From assembly GCA_946885605.1 (NCBI GenBank), contig CAMPGR010000005.1, forward strand, positions 1-59,665: a DNA stretch of 59,665 bases, given 5' to 3'. Made by a program: the position numbers and the translations under genes. Origin of the DNA: an uncultured Pseudomonadota bacterium. GTDB taxonomy: Bacteria; Pseudomonadota; Gammaproteobacteria; Burkholderiales; SG8-41. Positions 34,972 to 45,070 of this stretch are shown piece by piece. The notes beneath the pieces were generated by a model. It did no database searches, had not been told where the DNA came from, and saw only the letters and a program-made list of their open reading frames with translations. Position 1 is the stretch's first letter. The number at the start of each line of letters is the position of its first letter.

Positions 34972-36078
34972 ATGCCTACCTTCCGCTACGGCCATGCGAG
35001 CGCCCCGGATTGGCGCGATGCCGCCCGCGCCTGCTTCACGCAACTTGGGGCGGGGGAGGCGAGCCTCGGGTTTCTTTACATCACCGATGTGCTCGCCGAC
35101 CATGCCGCCGACATCCTCGCCTGGTTCAAGGACGAGACCGGGGTGCCGCACTGGACGGGCGCGGCCGGCATCGGCGTGTGCGCGACGGGCCGGGAGTATC
35201 TCGACGAGCCGGCAATCGCGGTGATGGTTGCGGACTTCGAGCCCGGCACGTTCCGCGTGTTTTCCGGAATCGCGCGGGCGGAGCAGGTGGATCGCGCGGC
35301 GCTCAAGTGCGGCAAGCTGCCCGCCAATTTTGCGGTGGTCCACGCCGACCCGACCAACCGCGAAGTTCCCGAGCTCGTAAGCAAGCTCGCCGAGCGTGTC
35401 GAGAGCGGGTTTCTCGTGGGGGGGCTTACCAGTTCCAGACGCCAGAACATCCAGATCGCCGACGGCGTTTACGAGGGCGGGCTTTCGGGCGTGAGCTTCT
35501 CGGATGCAGTCACAGTGGCGACGCGCCTGACGCAGGGGTGCTCCCCGATCGGGCCCAAGCACGGCATCACGGCGTGCCAGCGCAACGTTATCGTGAGCCT
35601 CGACGGGCAGCCCGCGCTCGATGTCTTCAAAGAGGACATCGGAGAAGCGCTCGCGCGCGACTTGAATCGCGTGGGGGGGCACATCTTCGCCGGATTGCCG
35701 ATTCCCGGCAGCGACACCGGCGACTACCTCGTGCGCAATCTCGTCGGCATCGACACGACACACAAGCTCGTCGCGATCGGCGACCTGCTCGAGCCGGGAG
35801 GCAGCATCATGTTCTGCCGGCGCGATCACAGCACCGCGCGCGAGGACATGACGCGCATGCTCGAAAGCATCCGCAAGGGACTCTACACGGCGCCGCGCGG
35901 CGGCGTCTATTTCTCATGCCTCGGACGCGGCGCAAGCCTCTTCGGCCCGGATTCGCGCGAGCTCAAAATGATCCGCGACGGGCTCGGTGATTTTCCGCTC
36001 GTCGGATTCTTCTGCAACGGCGAGATCTCGCACAACAGGCTCTACGGCTATACTGGGGTACTGACGCTGTTCGTGTAA
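34972..36078 (+). CDS. FIST domain sensory protein
   Basis: This 368-residue protein has FIST N- and C-domain features: HASAPDWRDAARACFTQLG, HWTGAAGIGVCATGREY, FLVGGLTSSRRQN and the C-terminal CLGRGASLFG with LVGFFCNGEISH. FIST proteins are predicted intracellular ligand-binding modules that often work with signalling proteins. No output domain is fused and no kinase lies next to it. ATG 34972 was chosen because it starts at the conserved N-terminus; GTG 34951 is possible. It precedes the DUF599 gene by 20 bp. Confidence 0.85.
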   Translation: MPTFRYGHASAPDWRDAARACFTQLGAGEASLGFLYITDVLADHAADILAWFKDETGVPHWTGAAGIGVCATGREYLDEPAIAVMVADFEPGTFRVFSGIARAEQVDRAALKCGKLPANFAVVHADPTNREVPELVSKLAERVESGFLVGGLTSSRRQNIQIADGVYEGGLSGVSFSDAVTVATRLTQGCSPIGPKHGITACQRNVIVSLDGQPALDVFKEDIGEALARDLNRVGGHIFAGLPIPGSDTGDYLVRNLVGIDTTHKLVAIGDLLEPGGSIMFCRRDHSTAREDMTRMLESIRKGLYTAPRGGVYFSCLGRGASLFGPDSRELKMIRDGLGDFPLVGFFCNGEISHNRLYGYTGVLTLFV

Positions 36079-36098
36079 AAGAACAATCCGGAGGGGGC

Positions 36099-36830
36099 AT
36101 GATCGGCATGCGGCTATTCACCGAGCTCGCGGTCACGTGGCTCGACGTCTTCGCATTCGTTTTTTTCCTCGTCGCGTGGGTGGGGTACGCGACGTTCGCC
36201 ACCCGACACGGCGCTACGGTTCCCAGCCTGCAGACCAGCATGGACGGCTACCGCCGCACCTGGATGGTGCGCATGATCGAGCGCGACAACCGCATGGTGG
36301 ACGTCAACATCATGCGCAATCTCACGCGCAGCTCGCAGTTCTTCGCCTCCACGACGATGCTGATACTCGGGGCGCTCGTTGCGCTGATGGGCTATGTGCA
36401 GCAGGCGCTCGACGTCGTGTCCGGCCTGCCGTTCACGGTGAAGGGCACGCAACGCGCGATCGAAATCAAGATGCTGCTGCTGGTGATCATCTTCGTCTAT
36501 GCCTTCTTCAAGTTTTCGTGGGGCATCCGCCAGCTCAACTTCTGCTCGATACTCGTCGGGGCCGCGCCCAAGCCGCCCCAGGGCGATCCCGAGCAGCATG
36601 CGGCGCACATCAACCGCATCGCGCGCATCACCTCTTCGGCCAGCGTCAACTTCAACAATGGATTGCGCGCCTACTATTTCGCGCTGGCGGCGCTCGCCTG
36701 GTTCCTGCACCCATGGCTCATGATCGTCGCGACCGGCTGGGTGGTGTACGTGCTCTACCGCAGGGAATTCCGCTCGAAGACGCTCCAGGCGCTCGTCGAG
36801 GAGGATGCCTCGCCGACACTGCGTCGGTGA
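36099..36830 (+). CDS. DUF599 family inner-membrane protein
   Basis: This 243-residue protein has four predicted membrane helices, at about residues 10-30, 84-105, 125-145 and 190-215. The sequence MVDVNIMRNLTRSSQFFAST and KFSWGIRQLNFCSILVGAAP mark the DUF599 (PF04654) family of unknown function. GGAGGGGG lies just before the ATG at 36099. It is probably co-transcribed with the FIST gene and converges with the GNAT gene at 36841. Confidence 0.85.
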   Translation: MIGMRLFTELAVTWLDVFAFVFFLVAWVGYATFATRHGATVPSLQTSMDGYRRTWMVRMIERDNRMVDVNIMRNLTRSSQFFASTTMLILGALVALMGYVQQALDVVSGLPFTVKGTQRAIEIKMLLLVIIFVYAFFKFSWGIRQLNFCSILVGAAPKPPQGDPEQHAAHINRIARITSSASVNFNNGLRAYYFALAALAWFLHPWLMIVATGWVVYVLYRREFRSKTLQALVEEDASPTLRR

Positions 36831-36840
36831 GGGGGGGCGC

Positions 36841-37335
36841 TTACAGCAGGCGCTGCAGGAACACGACGTCGAGCCAGCGCCCGAATTTATGCCCCACTTC
36901 CGGAAAGTGGGCGACGCGCCTGAATGCAAGGCTTTCAAGGAGCGCGATCACTGCGGTCGATTCGCTGCAGCAACCGCCCACGAGCGCGTGATGCCCGAGC
37001 ACCCGGGCGCGCTCGATGAGATCGAGCACGATCGCGCGTCCGATACCTCGTCGGTGCCAGTCATGGTGGACGTACACCGAGAATTCGGTCGTGTGCCGGT
37101 AGGCCGGCCGGTTGCGGAAGGTGTCGAGCGCGCCCCAGCCCACGGTGTGGCCATCCAGCAACGCGACGGTGACGGGATGCGCGGGTGAGCGGTTTTCGAG
37201 CCAGCCGAGCCGCTCCTCGAGCGTCACCGGTTCGGTCATGAACGTGGCGGTCGAGTGCGCCACGTAGTAGTTCTGGATATCGTTTATCGCCCGCGCGTCG
37301 GCCTCGACCGCAAGCCGGATCAGGCAGTCATCCAT
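36841..37335 (-). CDS. GNAT family N-acetyltransferase, phosphinothricin acetyltransferase-like
   Basis: This 164-residue enzyme should move an acetyl group from acetyl-CoA to an amine. It has the PAT-like N-terminus IRLAVEADARAINDIQNYYV, the substrate segment TFRNRPAYRHTTEFSVYV and the CoA loop HHDWHRRGIGRAIVLDLIE. The substrate is unknown; amino acid sulfoximines and sulfones are typical for the group. It lies 43 bp after the TRAP permease gene on the same strand and may be the last gene of that operon. Confidence 0.88.
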   Translation of the reverse strand: MDDCLIRLAVEADARAINDIQNYYVAHSTATFMTEPVTLEERLGWLENRSPAHPVTVALLDGHTVGWGALDTFRNRPAYRHTTEFSVYVHHDWHRRGIGRAIVLDLIERARVLGHHALVGGCCSESTAVIALLESLAFRRVAHFPEVGHKFGRWLDVVFLQRLL

Positions 37336-37378
37336 GGCGATCCTGAAACGCGCCTATGACGCGCGGTTGTCACATGGC

Positions 37379-39331
37379 TCAGCCGGCGCTCGCCGGAGCG
37401 GCCACCGCCACGCCTCTGCGCCGCACGATCCAGTAGGCAACGTAGAGGCCCACGGGAACCGTCGCCAGTATCGCGATCTGCCAGTCGGGGTGGAGCAGCA
37501 CGACGAGCGCGAAAGCGGCGAGCGCGATCCGCAGGACGACATCGAGCGCGTGCCGTTCGGTGAAGCACGCCTGGATGCTGAAAGTGATGCCTATCGTCGC
37601 GATGAGGACGAGCGCCATGGCGCCCAATTGCGCGATGCCGGGCTCGAGGACGAGCTCGGGCCGACTGAACACCCCCGCCATGAGCACGAAGAGCGATACG
37701 CACACGGTGATTGCGGCGAAAAGCGTTCGCATGAACGACGTTTCGGCGATCTTAGCCGTGACCGCTGCGGCAACGGATGTAGGCGGCGTCAACTCGCCCC
37801 ATACCGCGAGGAAGAACGCGAAAAAGTGCACGACCCACGGATCCACGCCGACCTTGATCATGGGCGGCGCGATGACGAGCGCGGTGATGATGTAAGTCGG
37901 CGCGGGCGGGAGGCCGGTTCCAAGGAGCGCACCGAAGACAAAAGCGACGAGTACCATCGCGACGAGATTCACCCCCGCAGTAGCGACCAGGATCGCCCCG
38001 ATCTTCGTCGGAACGCCGGTAATAACGAGCGCGCCGGTCATGATGGAAAGCGTCGCGAGCAGGAGCGCGAGGTCGGAAGTCATCTCCGCGAAGTAGTCCA
38101 CGAGTCGCGCCAGCGGCGCGACGAAGGCGCGTAACGACCGGCCACCGGCGCGCACGAGCGCGTAGGTGTGCGCAGCGACGAGCACGCCCGCAACGCCGAC
38201 GAACACGTAGAGCGCCGCGAACATCGGCGGAAGATGCATGAAGCCCATCAGGCTGATGAGCCCGGCGACGACGCAGACGAAGGCCACGATGTTTGCCCAG
38301 TCCGCCCATTTCATCCGTTCGGCGACGACCGACCCGAGGCGTGCGCGATGGCGCGTGGACAGCAGGTATACCGATACGCTTACGCCGGCGTAGTAGATGA
38401 GCGCCGGTGCATAGCCGCGGGCGACCACGTCGAAGTAGCTCCGACCGAGGAATTCCGCCATCAGAAAGGCGGCGATACCCATGACAGGAGGCATGAGCTG
38501 CCCACCGAGCGATGAAGCGGTTTCGATGGCTGCGGCCGTCACGCGCGGCATCCCGGCGCCGATCATGGCCGGTATCGTTGCGGAGCCTACCGTAATGGCA
38601 TTCGCCGCGCCGCTTCCACTTACGGTGCCCACCGCCATGGAGCCCAGTACGGCGGACTGGGGCAGGGCGTGCGGCGAACGCACCGCGATCTGCTTCGACG
38701 CCCTCAGGATCGATTCGACACAGCCGAACGCGCGGAGCGACGCGAGCACGAGGATGAACGAGCCGATCAGGGTGAGTGCCAGTTGGGGCAGGTTCGAGAA
38801 CACCCCGGTCGACATCTCGACGCTCATCGCGCTCACGACGCGCTCCCACGTCAGTCCCGGATGAAAGAACATCCCGGGGACGACCGACCCGTACACCGCG
38901 TAGAGAATCAGTATCACGTTCAGTACAAAAAGCGCTAAATGCCGCTTGCGCGCGTACTCCATGACGAGCAGCGTCATGAGCCCGCCCATGACGAGATCGG
39001 TGAGGTTCCACATACCCGCCCGTACCGTCCCGATCGCTTCGTATTCGAGGTGCATGTAGATGCCGATCGCGACCGACAAGCCGATATAGACCGAGGCTAT
39101 GGCATAGTTCACGACGGCCGGCAGCCGTGGGTAGAACTCGCCCTTGCGCAGTGCGTCGAGCGTGTAGAGGATGAACGTCACCGGCACGAGCCCAAAGGCG
39201 AGCAGCACCGGACCGCCTTCGCTGGTCCAGTAATAGGCGAAGAGATAGACGAAGAAGAAAACCGCAGTGAGGTAATAGGCGCCCTCGATTACCAGGCGCG
39301 ACCGGCTGGAAGGTGCGGCGGTATCGCTCAT
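37379..39331 (-). CDS. TRAP transporter fused permease (4TM-12TM), TAXI-associated
   Basis: This 650-residue membrane protein joins the small (DctQ-like) and large (DctM-like) TRAP subunits. This is usual for systems that use a TAXI-type receptor. The large domain is identified by GTVSGSGAANAITVGSATIP and by ATAGVNLVAMVLVAFVFGAL. It uses ion gradients to import the ligand delivered by the receptor at 39419-40441, whose gene ends 88 bp upstream. The C-terminus is a weaker hydrophobic extension of about 100 residues. Confidence 0.92.
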   Translation of the reverse strand: MSDTAAPSSRSRLVIEGAYYLTAVFFFVYLFAYYWTSEGGPVLLAFGLVPVTFILYTLDALRKGEFYPRLPAVVNYAIASVYIGLSVAIGIYMHLEYEAIGTVRAGMWNLTDLVMGGLMTLLVMEYARKRHLALFVLNVILILYAVYGSVVPGMFFHPGLTWERVVSAMSVEMSTGVFSNLPQLALTLIGSFILVLASLRAFGCVESILRASKQIAVRSPHALPQSAVLGSMAVGTVSGSGAANAITVGSATIPAMIGAGMPRVTAAAIETASSLGGQLMPPVMGIAAFLMAEFLGRSYFDVVARGYAPALIYYAGVSVSVYLLSTRHRARLGSVVAERMKWADWANIVAFVCVVAGLISLMGFMHLPPMFAALYVFVGVAGVLVAAHTYALVRAGGRSLRAFVAPLARLVDYFAEMTSDLALLLATLSIMTGALVITGVPTKIGAILVATAGVNLVAMVLVAFVFGALLGTGLPPAPTYIITALVIAPPMIKVGVDPWVVHFFAFFLAVWGELTPPTSVAAAVTAKIAETSFMRTLFAAITVCVSLFVLMAGVFSRPELVLEPGIAQLGAMALVLIATIGITFSIQACFTERHALDVVLRIALAAFALVVLLHPDWQIAILATVPVGLYVAYWIVRRRGVAVAAPASAG

Positions 39332-39418
39332 GAGTCGAGCAGGATGGGCGGGAGCGTGGAAAAATGGGCACGCGCGGGTGGCCGCGCGTGCTTTTTCCCT
39401 GGTGTCACGAAGCGCGGC

Positions 39419-40441
39419 CTACCGCTTCGCGATTCTCGCGTCCCACTTCTTGTCCCAGACGCCCTTCTCGCGCATGTATTTCGCAAGGCCAGGATGGATC
39501 GGGACGAAATCCGCCGCTGCCGTGACCCCACGTTTCTGGAACCCGGCCATGTCCTTGGCGATCTGGGAGTAGCTCTTGTCTGCCTTGGCCAGTTCGGCGA
39601 CGTTCTTCTCGACCACCTTCAGCATCTGGTAGACATCCTCCTCGGGGACTTCGAGGCCGACGTGGAAGCCGTAATAGAAGGGCAGCAGAATCACCTTGTC
39701 GTTGTGTACGTCACGGTTGAACACCTGAGGCTTCTGCTCGAGGATGGCGAAACCGGCTTTCTTCAGTTTTGCGATTTCGTCTGCACTGGGGTTGAGCGCG
39801 GCCCAGTCGGTCGCCAGCGACGCTTCCACGATCCAGGGCGGCACGGAGGCCTCGCCGTTGCTGTAGAGACCAAATCCGTCGATACGCCCGCTCTCGAGCA
39901 GCGAGCCCGCTGCGGACAGGTCGACCTGGCGATATTGGTACTTCAGCCCAATCGCCTCGAAGGCGCGTTCGAGCTGGGCGCGCGTGTCCCACGGCGGGAG
40001 CCCGGTGAAGAGCGCCTTGCCGGTTAGATCGCCCCAGCTCTTGATCTTGCCCCGGTCGCGATTATGTATGGCAATACCCATCTCGACCGTGAACGTCCAG
40101 AACGACTGCACGGGCTGGCGTTTAACGCTCGCCTTGAAGCCCTTGAAGCGCTTGATGTCGTTGGCGAATTCGTAGAACGCGATGTCTGCGCCGTAGTAGC
40201 CTTCGAATTGGCCCGTCGCATAGCCTTTCACGGTGACGATCGCCCCGGGCGTCGGCTGTACCGTGACGCGGTATTTCGGCATCTCGCGGTTGAGCACGTC
40301 GGCGAGCACGACCAGCGCCTTGTGCCCGGCTGAACCCACTGCCGAAGTGCCCCAGGGGATTTCCTTGACCTGCGCGGATGCGCCGATGCTCCACGCCGCA
40401 ATCAAACCCGCGGCGAGCCCGCCTAGCATGCGTCTCAGCAT
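39419..40441 (-). CDS. TAXI family TRAP solute-binding protein
   Basis: This 340-residue periplasmic receptor has a signal peptide ending SIGASAQVKE and the TAXI-type start IPWGTSAVGSAGHKALVVLA. Other markers are GYYGADIAFYEF, LFTGLPPWDTRAQLERAFEA and VHNDKVILLPFYYGFHVGL. AAAGGAGG lies seven bases before the ATG at 40441, a strong site that excludes the longer frame from 40663. It supplies the fused permease downstream. TAXI ligands are often glutamate or 2-oxo acids, which would fit the gamma-glutamyltransferase gene upstream. Confidence 0.92.
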   Translation of the reverse strand: MLRRMLGGLAAGLIAAWSIGASAQVKEIPWGTSAVGSAGHKALVVLADVLNREMPKYRVTVQPTPGAIVTVKGYATGQFEGYYGADIAFYEFANDIKRFKGFKASVKRQPVQSFWTFTVEMGIAIHNRDRGKIKSWGDLTGKALFTGLPPWDTRAQLERAFEAIGLKYQYRQVDLSAAGSLLESGRIDGFGLYSNGEASVPPWIVEASLATDWAALNPSADEIAKLKKAGFAILEQKPQVFNRDVHNDKVILLPFYYGFHVGLEVPEEDVYQMLKVVEKNVAELAKADKSYSQIAKDMAGFQKRGVTAAADFVPIHPGLAKYMREKGVWDKKWDARIAKR

Positions 40442-40538
40442 TGCGATTCCTCCTTTGGATGGTTTGGCAGTCTTATATGGCCTGCTCAAGGGGCATTGTA
40501 TTACAGGAAATCTCGCAGGTCGTGAACCCGCTGAAACG

Positions 40539-42128
40539 CTAGTAGCCCACGGGCTGCCCGTCCGTTCGCCGTTCCGACGCGCCGAAATAGCCGTCCTCCA
40601 TCTTGTAAATGAGCTGCGCACGGCCGAAGTCGGTGGACCACCACGAAGCCAGCTGAATCGCATGGCCGCGCGCCTTGAGCTCCGCGACCGTCTCCGCGGG
40701 GACGGCCGGCTCTAGGTTCACGGTGAGTCCGGTATCCACGCGCCAACGCGGCGCGTCGGCCGCTGCTTGCGGATTCTGGTGATAGTCCACGATGCGCAGC
40801 ACAACCTGAGTGTGGCCTTGCGCCTGCATCGATCCGCCCATCACGCCGAAGCTCATCAGCGGCTTGCCGTTCTGCGCGACGAATCCTGGGATGATGGTGT
40901 GAAACGGGCGTTTTCGGGGTCCCACGAGGTTCGCATGGCCGGGCTTCAGGCTGAAACCGAAGCCGCGGTTCTGCAGGCTGATGCCCGTGCCCGGCACGAC
41001 GACGCCGGAACCGAAGCCCGCATAGTTGGACTGGATATACGAGACCATCATGCCGGACTCGTCCGCCGCCGTGAGATAGACGGTGCCGCTCTTGGCGGGC
41101 TCGCCACACTTCGGGTCGCGCGCCTTCTTCACGTCGATCAGCGCCGCGCGCGCCTTGAGATAGCTCTTGTCGAGCAACGCCGCAGGCCTGACGCGCATCG
41201 TCGCGGGGTCCGACACGTACTCGTGGATGTCCGCAAACGCAAGCTTCATCGCTTCGATCTGCAGGTGCAGGCTGTCGGCCGAATCGACCGGGAAGCGGCC
41301 CATATCGAAGTTCTCGAGCATGCCGAGCGCCATCAGCGCCGCGATGCCCTGTCCGTTGGGCGGGATTTCCATCACGCTGTAGCCCCGGTAGTCGATCGCG
41401 ATCGGCTCCACCCAGTCGTTCGTGTGCGCCGCGAGATCTTCCAGCGTCAGTGCGGCGCCGTACTGGCGCGCATGGGCCGCGATCTTTTCGGCAAGCTCGC
41501 CCCGGTAGAACGCCTCGCCCTTCGTCTCGGCGATCTGCTTCAGCGTGCGCGCCTGCGCAGGGAAGGCGAATTTCTCGCCGGGCTCCGGCGCCCGCCCGCG
41601 CGGCATGAACGCTTCGGCGAAGCCCGGCTGCGATTTGAGCTCGGGCACCTGGTTCGCCCACAGTCGCGCGATCGTGGGCGAGACCATGTAGCCTTCCTGG
41701 GCATACCGGATGGCGGGTTCGAAGAGCTCGGCAAACGGCAGCTTGCCGAATTTCGTCGAGAGGTCGACCCACGCGGAGACCGCGCCCGGCACCGTCACCG
41801 ACTCCCAGCCGCGTTGCGGCATCTGCTTCATGTCCTTGAACCGCGTCGGCGCCCACCCGGCCGGCGAGCGGCCCGACGCGTTGAGCCCGTGAAAGCGGGT
41901 GCCGTCCCACAGTATGCAGAATGCATCGCTGCCAATGCCGTTGCTCGTCGGCTCGAGCACCGTAAGCGCGATGGCGGTCGCGAGAACGGCGTCCACGGCA
42001 TTTCCGCCCTTCATCATCATGCGCAATCCGGCCTGTGCCGCGAGCGGTTGCGAGGTCGCGACGATGTTGCGCGCAAGCGTCGGCATGCGCTGCGAAGGAT
42101 AGGGGAACTGCCAGTCGAAAGGTGTCAT
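40539..42128 (-). CDS. Gamma-glutamyltransferase family protein (1)
   Basis: This 529-residue Ntn-hydrolase belongs to the gamma-glutamyltransferase family. Such enzymes self-cleave and then hydrolyse or transfer gamma-glutamyl or related acyl groups. The expected nucleophile is T349 in KSGTVYLTAADESG, and the glycine motif is FGVMGGSMQAQGH. No signal peptide is seen at the chosen ATG (42128), which starts MTPFDWQFPYPSQ, so the enzyme may be cytoplasmic. It lies between a Bug receptor and the TAXI-TRAP genes on one strand. Confidence 0.88.
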   Translation of the reverse strand: MTPFDWQFPYPSQRMPTLARNIVATSQPLAAQAGLRMMMKGGNAVDAVLATAIALTVLEPTSNGIGSDAFCILWDGTRFHGLNASGRSPAGWAPTRFKDMKQMPQRGWESVTVPGAVSAWVDLSTKFGKLPFAELFEPAIRYAQEGYMVSPTIARLWANQVPELKSQPGFAEAFMPRGRAPEPGEKFAFPAQARTLKQIAETKGEAFYRGELAEKIAAHARQYGAALTLEDLAAHTNDWVEPIAIDYRGYSVMEIPPNGQGIAALMALGMLENFDMGRFPVDSADSLHLQIEAMKLAFADIHEYVSDPATMRVRPAALLDKSYLKARAALIDVKKARDPKCGEPAKSGTVYLTAADESGMMVSYIQSNYAGFGSGVVVPGTGISLQNRGFGFSLKPGHANLVGPRKRPFHTIIPGFVAQNGKPLMSFGVMGGSMQAQGHTQVVLRIVDYHQNPQAAADAPRWRVDTGLTVNLEPAVPAETVAELKARGHAIQLASWWSTDFGRAQLIYKMEDGYFGASERRTDGQPVGY

Positions 42129-42159
42129 GCCAAAAGCTTCCAGGAGGGGTTCGTTTCGA

Positions 42160-43140
42160 TCATTCCGGCTGTATGCCGGCCTCGCGCGCGACCTTGATCC
42201 ATTTCGCGATCTCCGCGCGGTTGAACGTGTCGTGCGCCTCGGGCGAGCTCGCGACGACCTCGGCACCCTGTTGCGCGAGATTGTTCTTCACGCCCGGGTC
42301 GTTGAGCGCCTTGACCATCGCCGCGTTCAAGCGCTCGATGATCGGCTTCGGCGTGCCGGCCGGCGCGAACATGGCGAATCCGCTCGAGACGACGAAGCCC
42401 TTCAGGCCCTGTTCCTGCATGGTGGGCACGTCCGGCGCCGCGTTCGAGCGCTTCTCGCCCGTCTGGGCGATCATGCGCAGTTTCCCGGGACGGGTGTACT
42501 GCACCGCAGCCGGCATGCTCGGAAACTGCATCTGCACGTGTCCCGCGACGAGGTCGATCATCGACGGCCCCGATCCCTTGTAGTGTACGGCGGTGAGCTT
42601 CACCTTCGCGACGGAGTTCAGCAACTCCGCGGCGAGATGGCCGACCGTGCCGCGGCCCGCGGTCGAATAGAAGACTTCGCCGGGGCGCGTTCGGGCAATC
42701 GCGACGAATTCCTTCACGTTCTTCGCCGGGAACGACGGATGCACGACGAACGCGGTCGGCACGTCGGCGATGATGCCGATCGGTGCGAAATCGCGCACCG
42801 AATCGTAGGGCAGCTTCTTCGCCATGGCCGGGTTGATCGTATGGCCGGCGGAAACCATCAGTATGGTGTAGCCGTCGGGCGGCGCTTTCGAGGCAAGCTC
42901 GGTGCCGATCGTGCCGCCGGCGCCGCCGCGGTTGTCGATGACGATCTGCTGCCCGATCGCTTCGGCCATCTTCGGTGCGTAGACGCGGGCGATGATGTCC
43001 GTATTGCCGCCGGGCGCGAAGGGAACGACCATGCGGACGGCGCGAGTCGGGTAGTTTTGCGCATGCAGGCTCGTCGTGGCGGCCGCGAGCAACAGGGCGA
43101 CGACGAGTGTGGGCGGGCGGCGTGCAGGTGCGAATGGCAT
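42160..43140 (-). CDS. Bug family tripartite tricarboxylate transporter receptor
   Basis: This 326-residue periplasmic receptor has a signal peptide ending TTSLHAQNYP and the Bug motifs RMVVPFAPGGNTDIIARVYA and NRGGAGGTIGTELASKAPPD. GAGGG lies six bases before the ATG at 43140. No tctAB genes are nearby, so it is an orphan receptor that must borrow a permease elsewhere. It is the first gene of the minus arm of a divergent locus and is followed after 31 bp by gamma-glutamyltransferase 1. Confidence 0.92.
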   Translation of the reverse strand: MPFAPARRPPTLVVALLLAAATTSLHAQNYPTRAVRMVVPFAPGGNTDIIARVYAPKMAEAIGQQIVIDNRGGAGGTIGTELASKAPPDGYTILMVSAGHTINPAMAKKLPYDSVRDFAPIGIIADVPTAFVVHPSFPAKNVKEFVAIARTRPGEVFYSTAGRGTVGHLAAELLNSVAKVKLTAVHYKGSGPSMIDLVAGHVQMQFPSMPAAVQYTRPGKLRMIAQTGEKRSNAAPDVPTMQEQGLKGFVVSSGFAMFAPAGTPKPIIERLNAAMVKALNDPGVKNNLAQQGAEVVASSPEAHDTFNRAEIAKWIKVAREAGIQPE

Positions 43141-43299
43141 TCTTTTCCCTCGGGCGCGTGCGTATCGTGGTCGCGGAATGATACTACAGTGCTGCGCCGC
43201 CGCTCGCCGGATCTCGCGCGTGCGCCGCAGATACAAGCTAAAATCGCGGCAGCATCATTTCCGCCCGCGAGACGCGGGCCACTTCGAGGGGGGATCCAC
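43141..43299. promoter_or_regulatory. Divergent promoter region between the two gamma-glutamyltransferase clusters
   Basis: The 159-bp gap separates divergent arms. On the plus strand CTAAAAT at 43238-43244 is a possible -10. On the minus strand a TAGTAT-like stretch lies near 43183-43188. Neither has a convincing -35. Shared control of both arms is inferred from the layout only. Confidence 0.35.
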
Positions 43300-45021
43300 A
43301 TGGCTTCCGGTCGCATGACCATCATGGGCACCCGGCACGTCATTTCGGCCGGGCACTATCTTGCCGCGCACGCGGGATTCGAGATCCTCCAAGCGGGCGG
43401 CAACGCCATCGACGCCGGCGTCGCCGCGGGCATCGCCATCGGCGTGCTGCAGACCGACAAGGTGAATTTCGGCGGAGTCGCGCCGCAAATCATCTACACC
43501 GCGCGCGACAGAAAAGTGCATTGTATCGACGGTCTCGGCGTCTGGCCGAAAGCGGTCACGGCCGAGTACTTCAGGGAGCGGCACGGCGGCAAGATCCCGC
43601 CGGGCGTCGAACGCTGCGTCGTCCCCGCCGCGCCCGATGCGTGGATCACCGCGCTCGCGAAATTCGGCACCATGAGCTTCGGCGAAGTCGCCTCCGCGGC
43701 GACGCGTTTCGCGCGCGAAGGGTTTCCCATGTATCCGCTCATGTCGCAGTTCATCAAGGACAACCGCGACGCCTATGAGCGCTGGCCCTCGAGCCGCAAG
43801 GTGTTCCTGCCCAGGGGACGGGCGCCGGAAGCCGGCGAAATCTTCGTGCAGCCGGATCTCGGCCGCACGCTGCAGTTTCTCGCGGATGAAGAGAAGCGCG
43901 TGGCGCGCCGGAAAGGGCGGAAGGCGGGGCTCAAGGCGGCGCGCGACGCATTCTACAAGGGCGACATTGCGCGCGCGGTGACGAGGTTCATCGAAAAGGA
44001 AGGCGGCCTCATGCGCTATGAGGACTTTGCCGCGTTCAACGTCAACTTCGAGCCGACGGTGCGCGCGCGCTTCGACGGAATCGACGTGCACGCCTGCGGG
44101 CCGTGGTCGCAGGGGCCGGTGCTGCCCATGACGCTCAACATCCTGAAGGGATACGACCTGAAGGCGATGCGGCATAACTCCGCCGACTACATCCACGTCG
44201 TCACCGAGGCGCTCAAGCTCGCGTTCTCCGACCGCCACAATCATTTTGGCGATCCGAAGTTCGTCAAGGTGCCGATCGCGGGGCTCATGTCGGAGAAATA
44301 CGCCACGTGGCGCCGCTCCCTGATCAGCGTCGAGAAAGCCTGGCCCGCGATGCCGCCCGCCGGCGATCCGCGCACACTGGCCGAAGTGCCGAACCGCTGG
44401 CTGCCCGAGCCGCAGGCTGCGAACGCGCCGGGCCCCGGCGACACCTCCTACCTGTGCGTGATCGACAAGGAGGGGAACGCTTTTTCGTGCACGCCAAGCG
44501 ACGGGTCGGACAAGACGCCCATCATCCCGGGCGTGGGCATCCTTTGCTCCGGACGCGGCACGCAATCGTGGGCCGAGCCAGGCCATCCCTCTTCGGTCGC
44601 GCCGGGCAAGCGCCCGCGCCTCACGCCGAATCCGGCGCTCGCGTTGAAGAACGGCCGCGCCTACATGCCGTTCGGCACGCCGGGCGGCGACGTGCAAACG
44701 CAGGCCATGCTGCAGGTGTTTCTCAACATCCATGCATTCGGCATGGCGCCACAGGAGGCAATCGAGGCGCCGCGCTTTTCCACCTACAGCTACCCCGGCT
44801 CGTTCGAGCCGCATCCCTACTTTCCCGGCCGGCTCTATCTCGAGTCGCGGATCGACAAGTCGGTGGGCGACGAGCTTGCAAGCCGCGGCCACCAGGTGTA
44901 CTGGTGGGACGAATCGACGTGGCTCGCTGGCGCCGTGTGCACGATCCTCGCGGACCCCAAGAACGGTGTGCTGCACGGCGGTGCCGACACGCGCCGGCCC
45001 GCCTACGTCCTCGGTTGGTAG
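43300..45021 (+). CDS. Gamma-glutamyltransferase family protein (2)
   Basis: This 573-residue protein is a distant relative of gamma-glutamyltransferase 1. The likely nucleophile is T382 in GPGDTSYLCVIDKEG, and the C-terminal glycine motif is PFGTPGGDVQTQAM. The N-terminal GHYLAAHAGFEILQAGGNA matches the family. There is no signal peptide. The ATG at 43300 follows GAGGGGGG. Bug receptors follow downstream at 45071 and 46054. Whether the substrate is glutathione or another gamma-glutamyl compound is not visible. Confidence 0.88.
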   Translation: MASGRMTIMGTRHVISAGHYLAAHAGFEILQAGGNAIDAGVAAGIAIGVLQTDKVNFGGVAPQIIYTARDRKVHCIDGLGVWPKAVTAEYFRERHGGKIPPGVERCVVPAAPDAWITALAKFGTMSFGEVASAATRFAREGFPMYPLMSQFIKDNRDAYERWPSSRKVFLPRGRAPEAGEIFVQPDLGRTLQFLADEEKRVARRKGRKAGLKAARDAFYKGDIARAVTRFIEKEGGLMRYEDFAAFNVNFEPTVRARFDGIDVHACGPWSQGPVLPMTLNILKGYDLKAMRHNSADYIHVVTEALKLAFSDRHNHFGDPKFVKVPIAGLMSEKYATWRRSLISVEKAWPAMPPAGDPRTLAEVPNRWLPEPQAANAPGPGDTSYLCVIDKEGNAFSCTPSDGSDKTPIIPGVGILCSGRGTQSWAEPGHPSSVAPGKRPRLTPNPALALKNGRAYMPFGTPGGDVQTQAMLQVFLNIHAFGMAPQEAIEAPRFSTYSYPGSFEPHPYFPGRLYLESRIDKSVGDELASRGHQVYWWDESTWLAGAVCTILADPKNGVLHGGADTRRPAYVLGW

Positions 45022-45070
45022 ATGGCCAATCGAGTTGTGCAATCCTCATCCTAGAAGAAAAGGAGTAGAA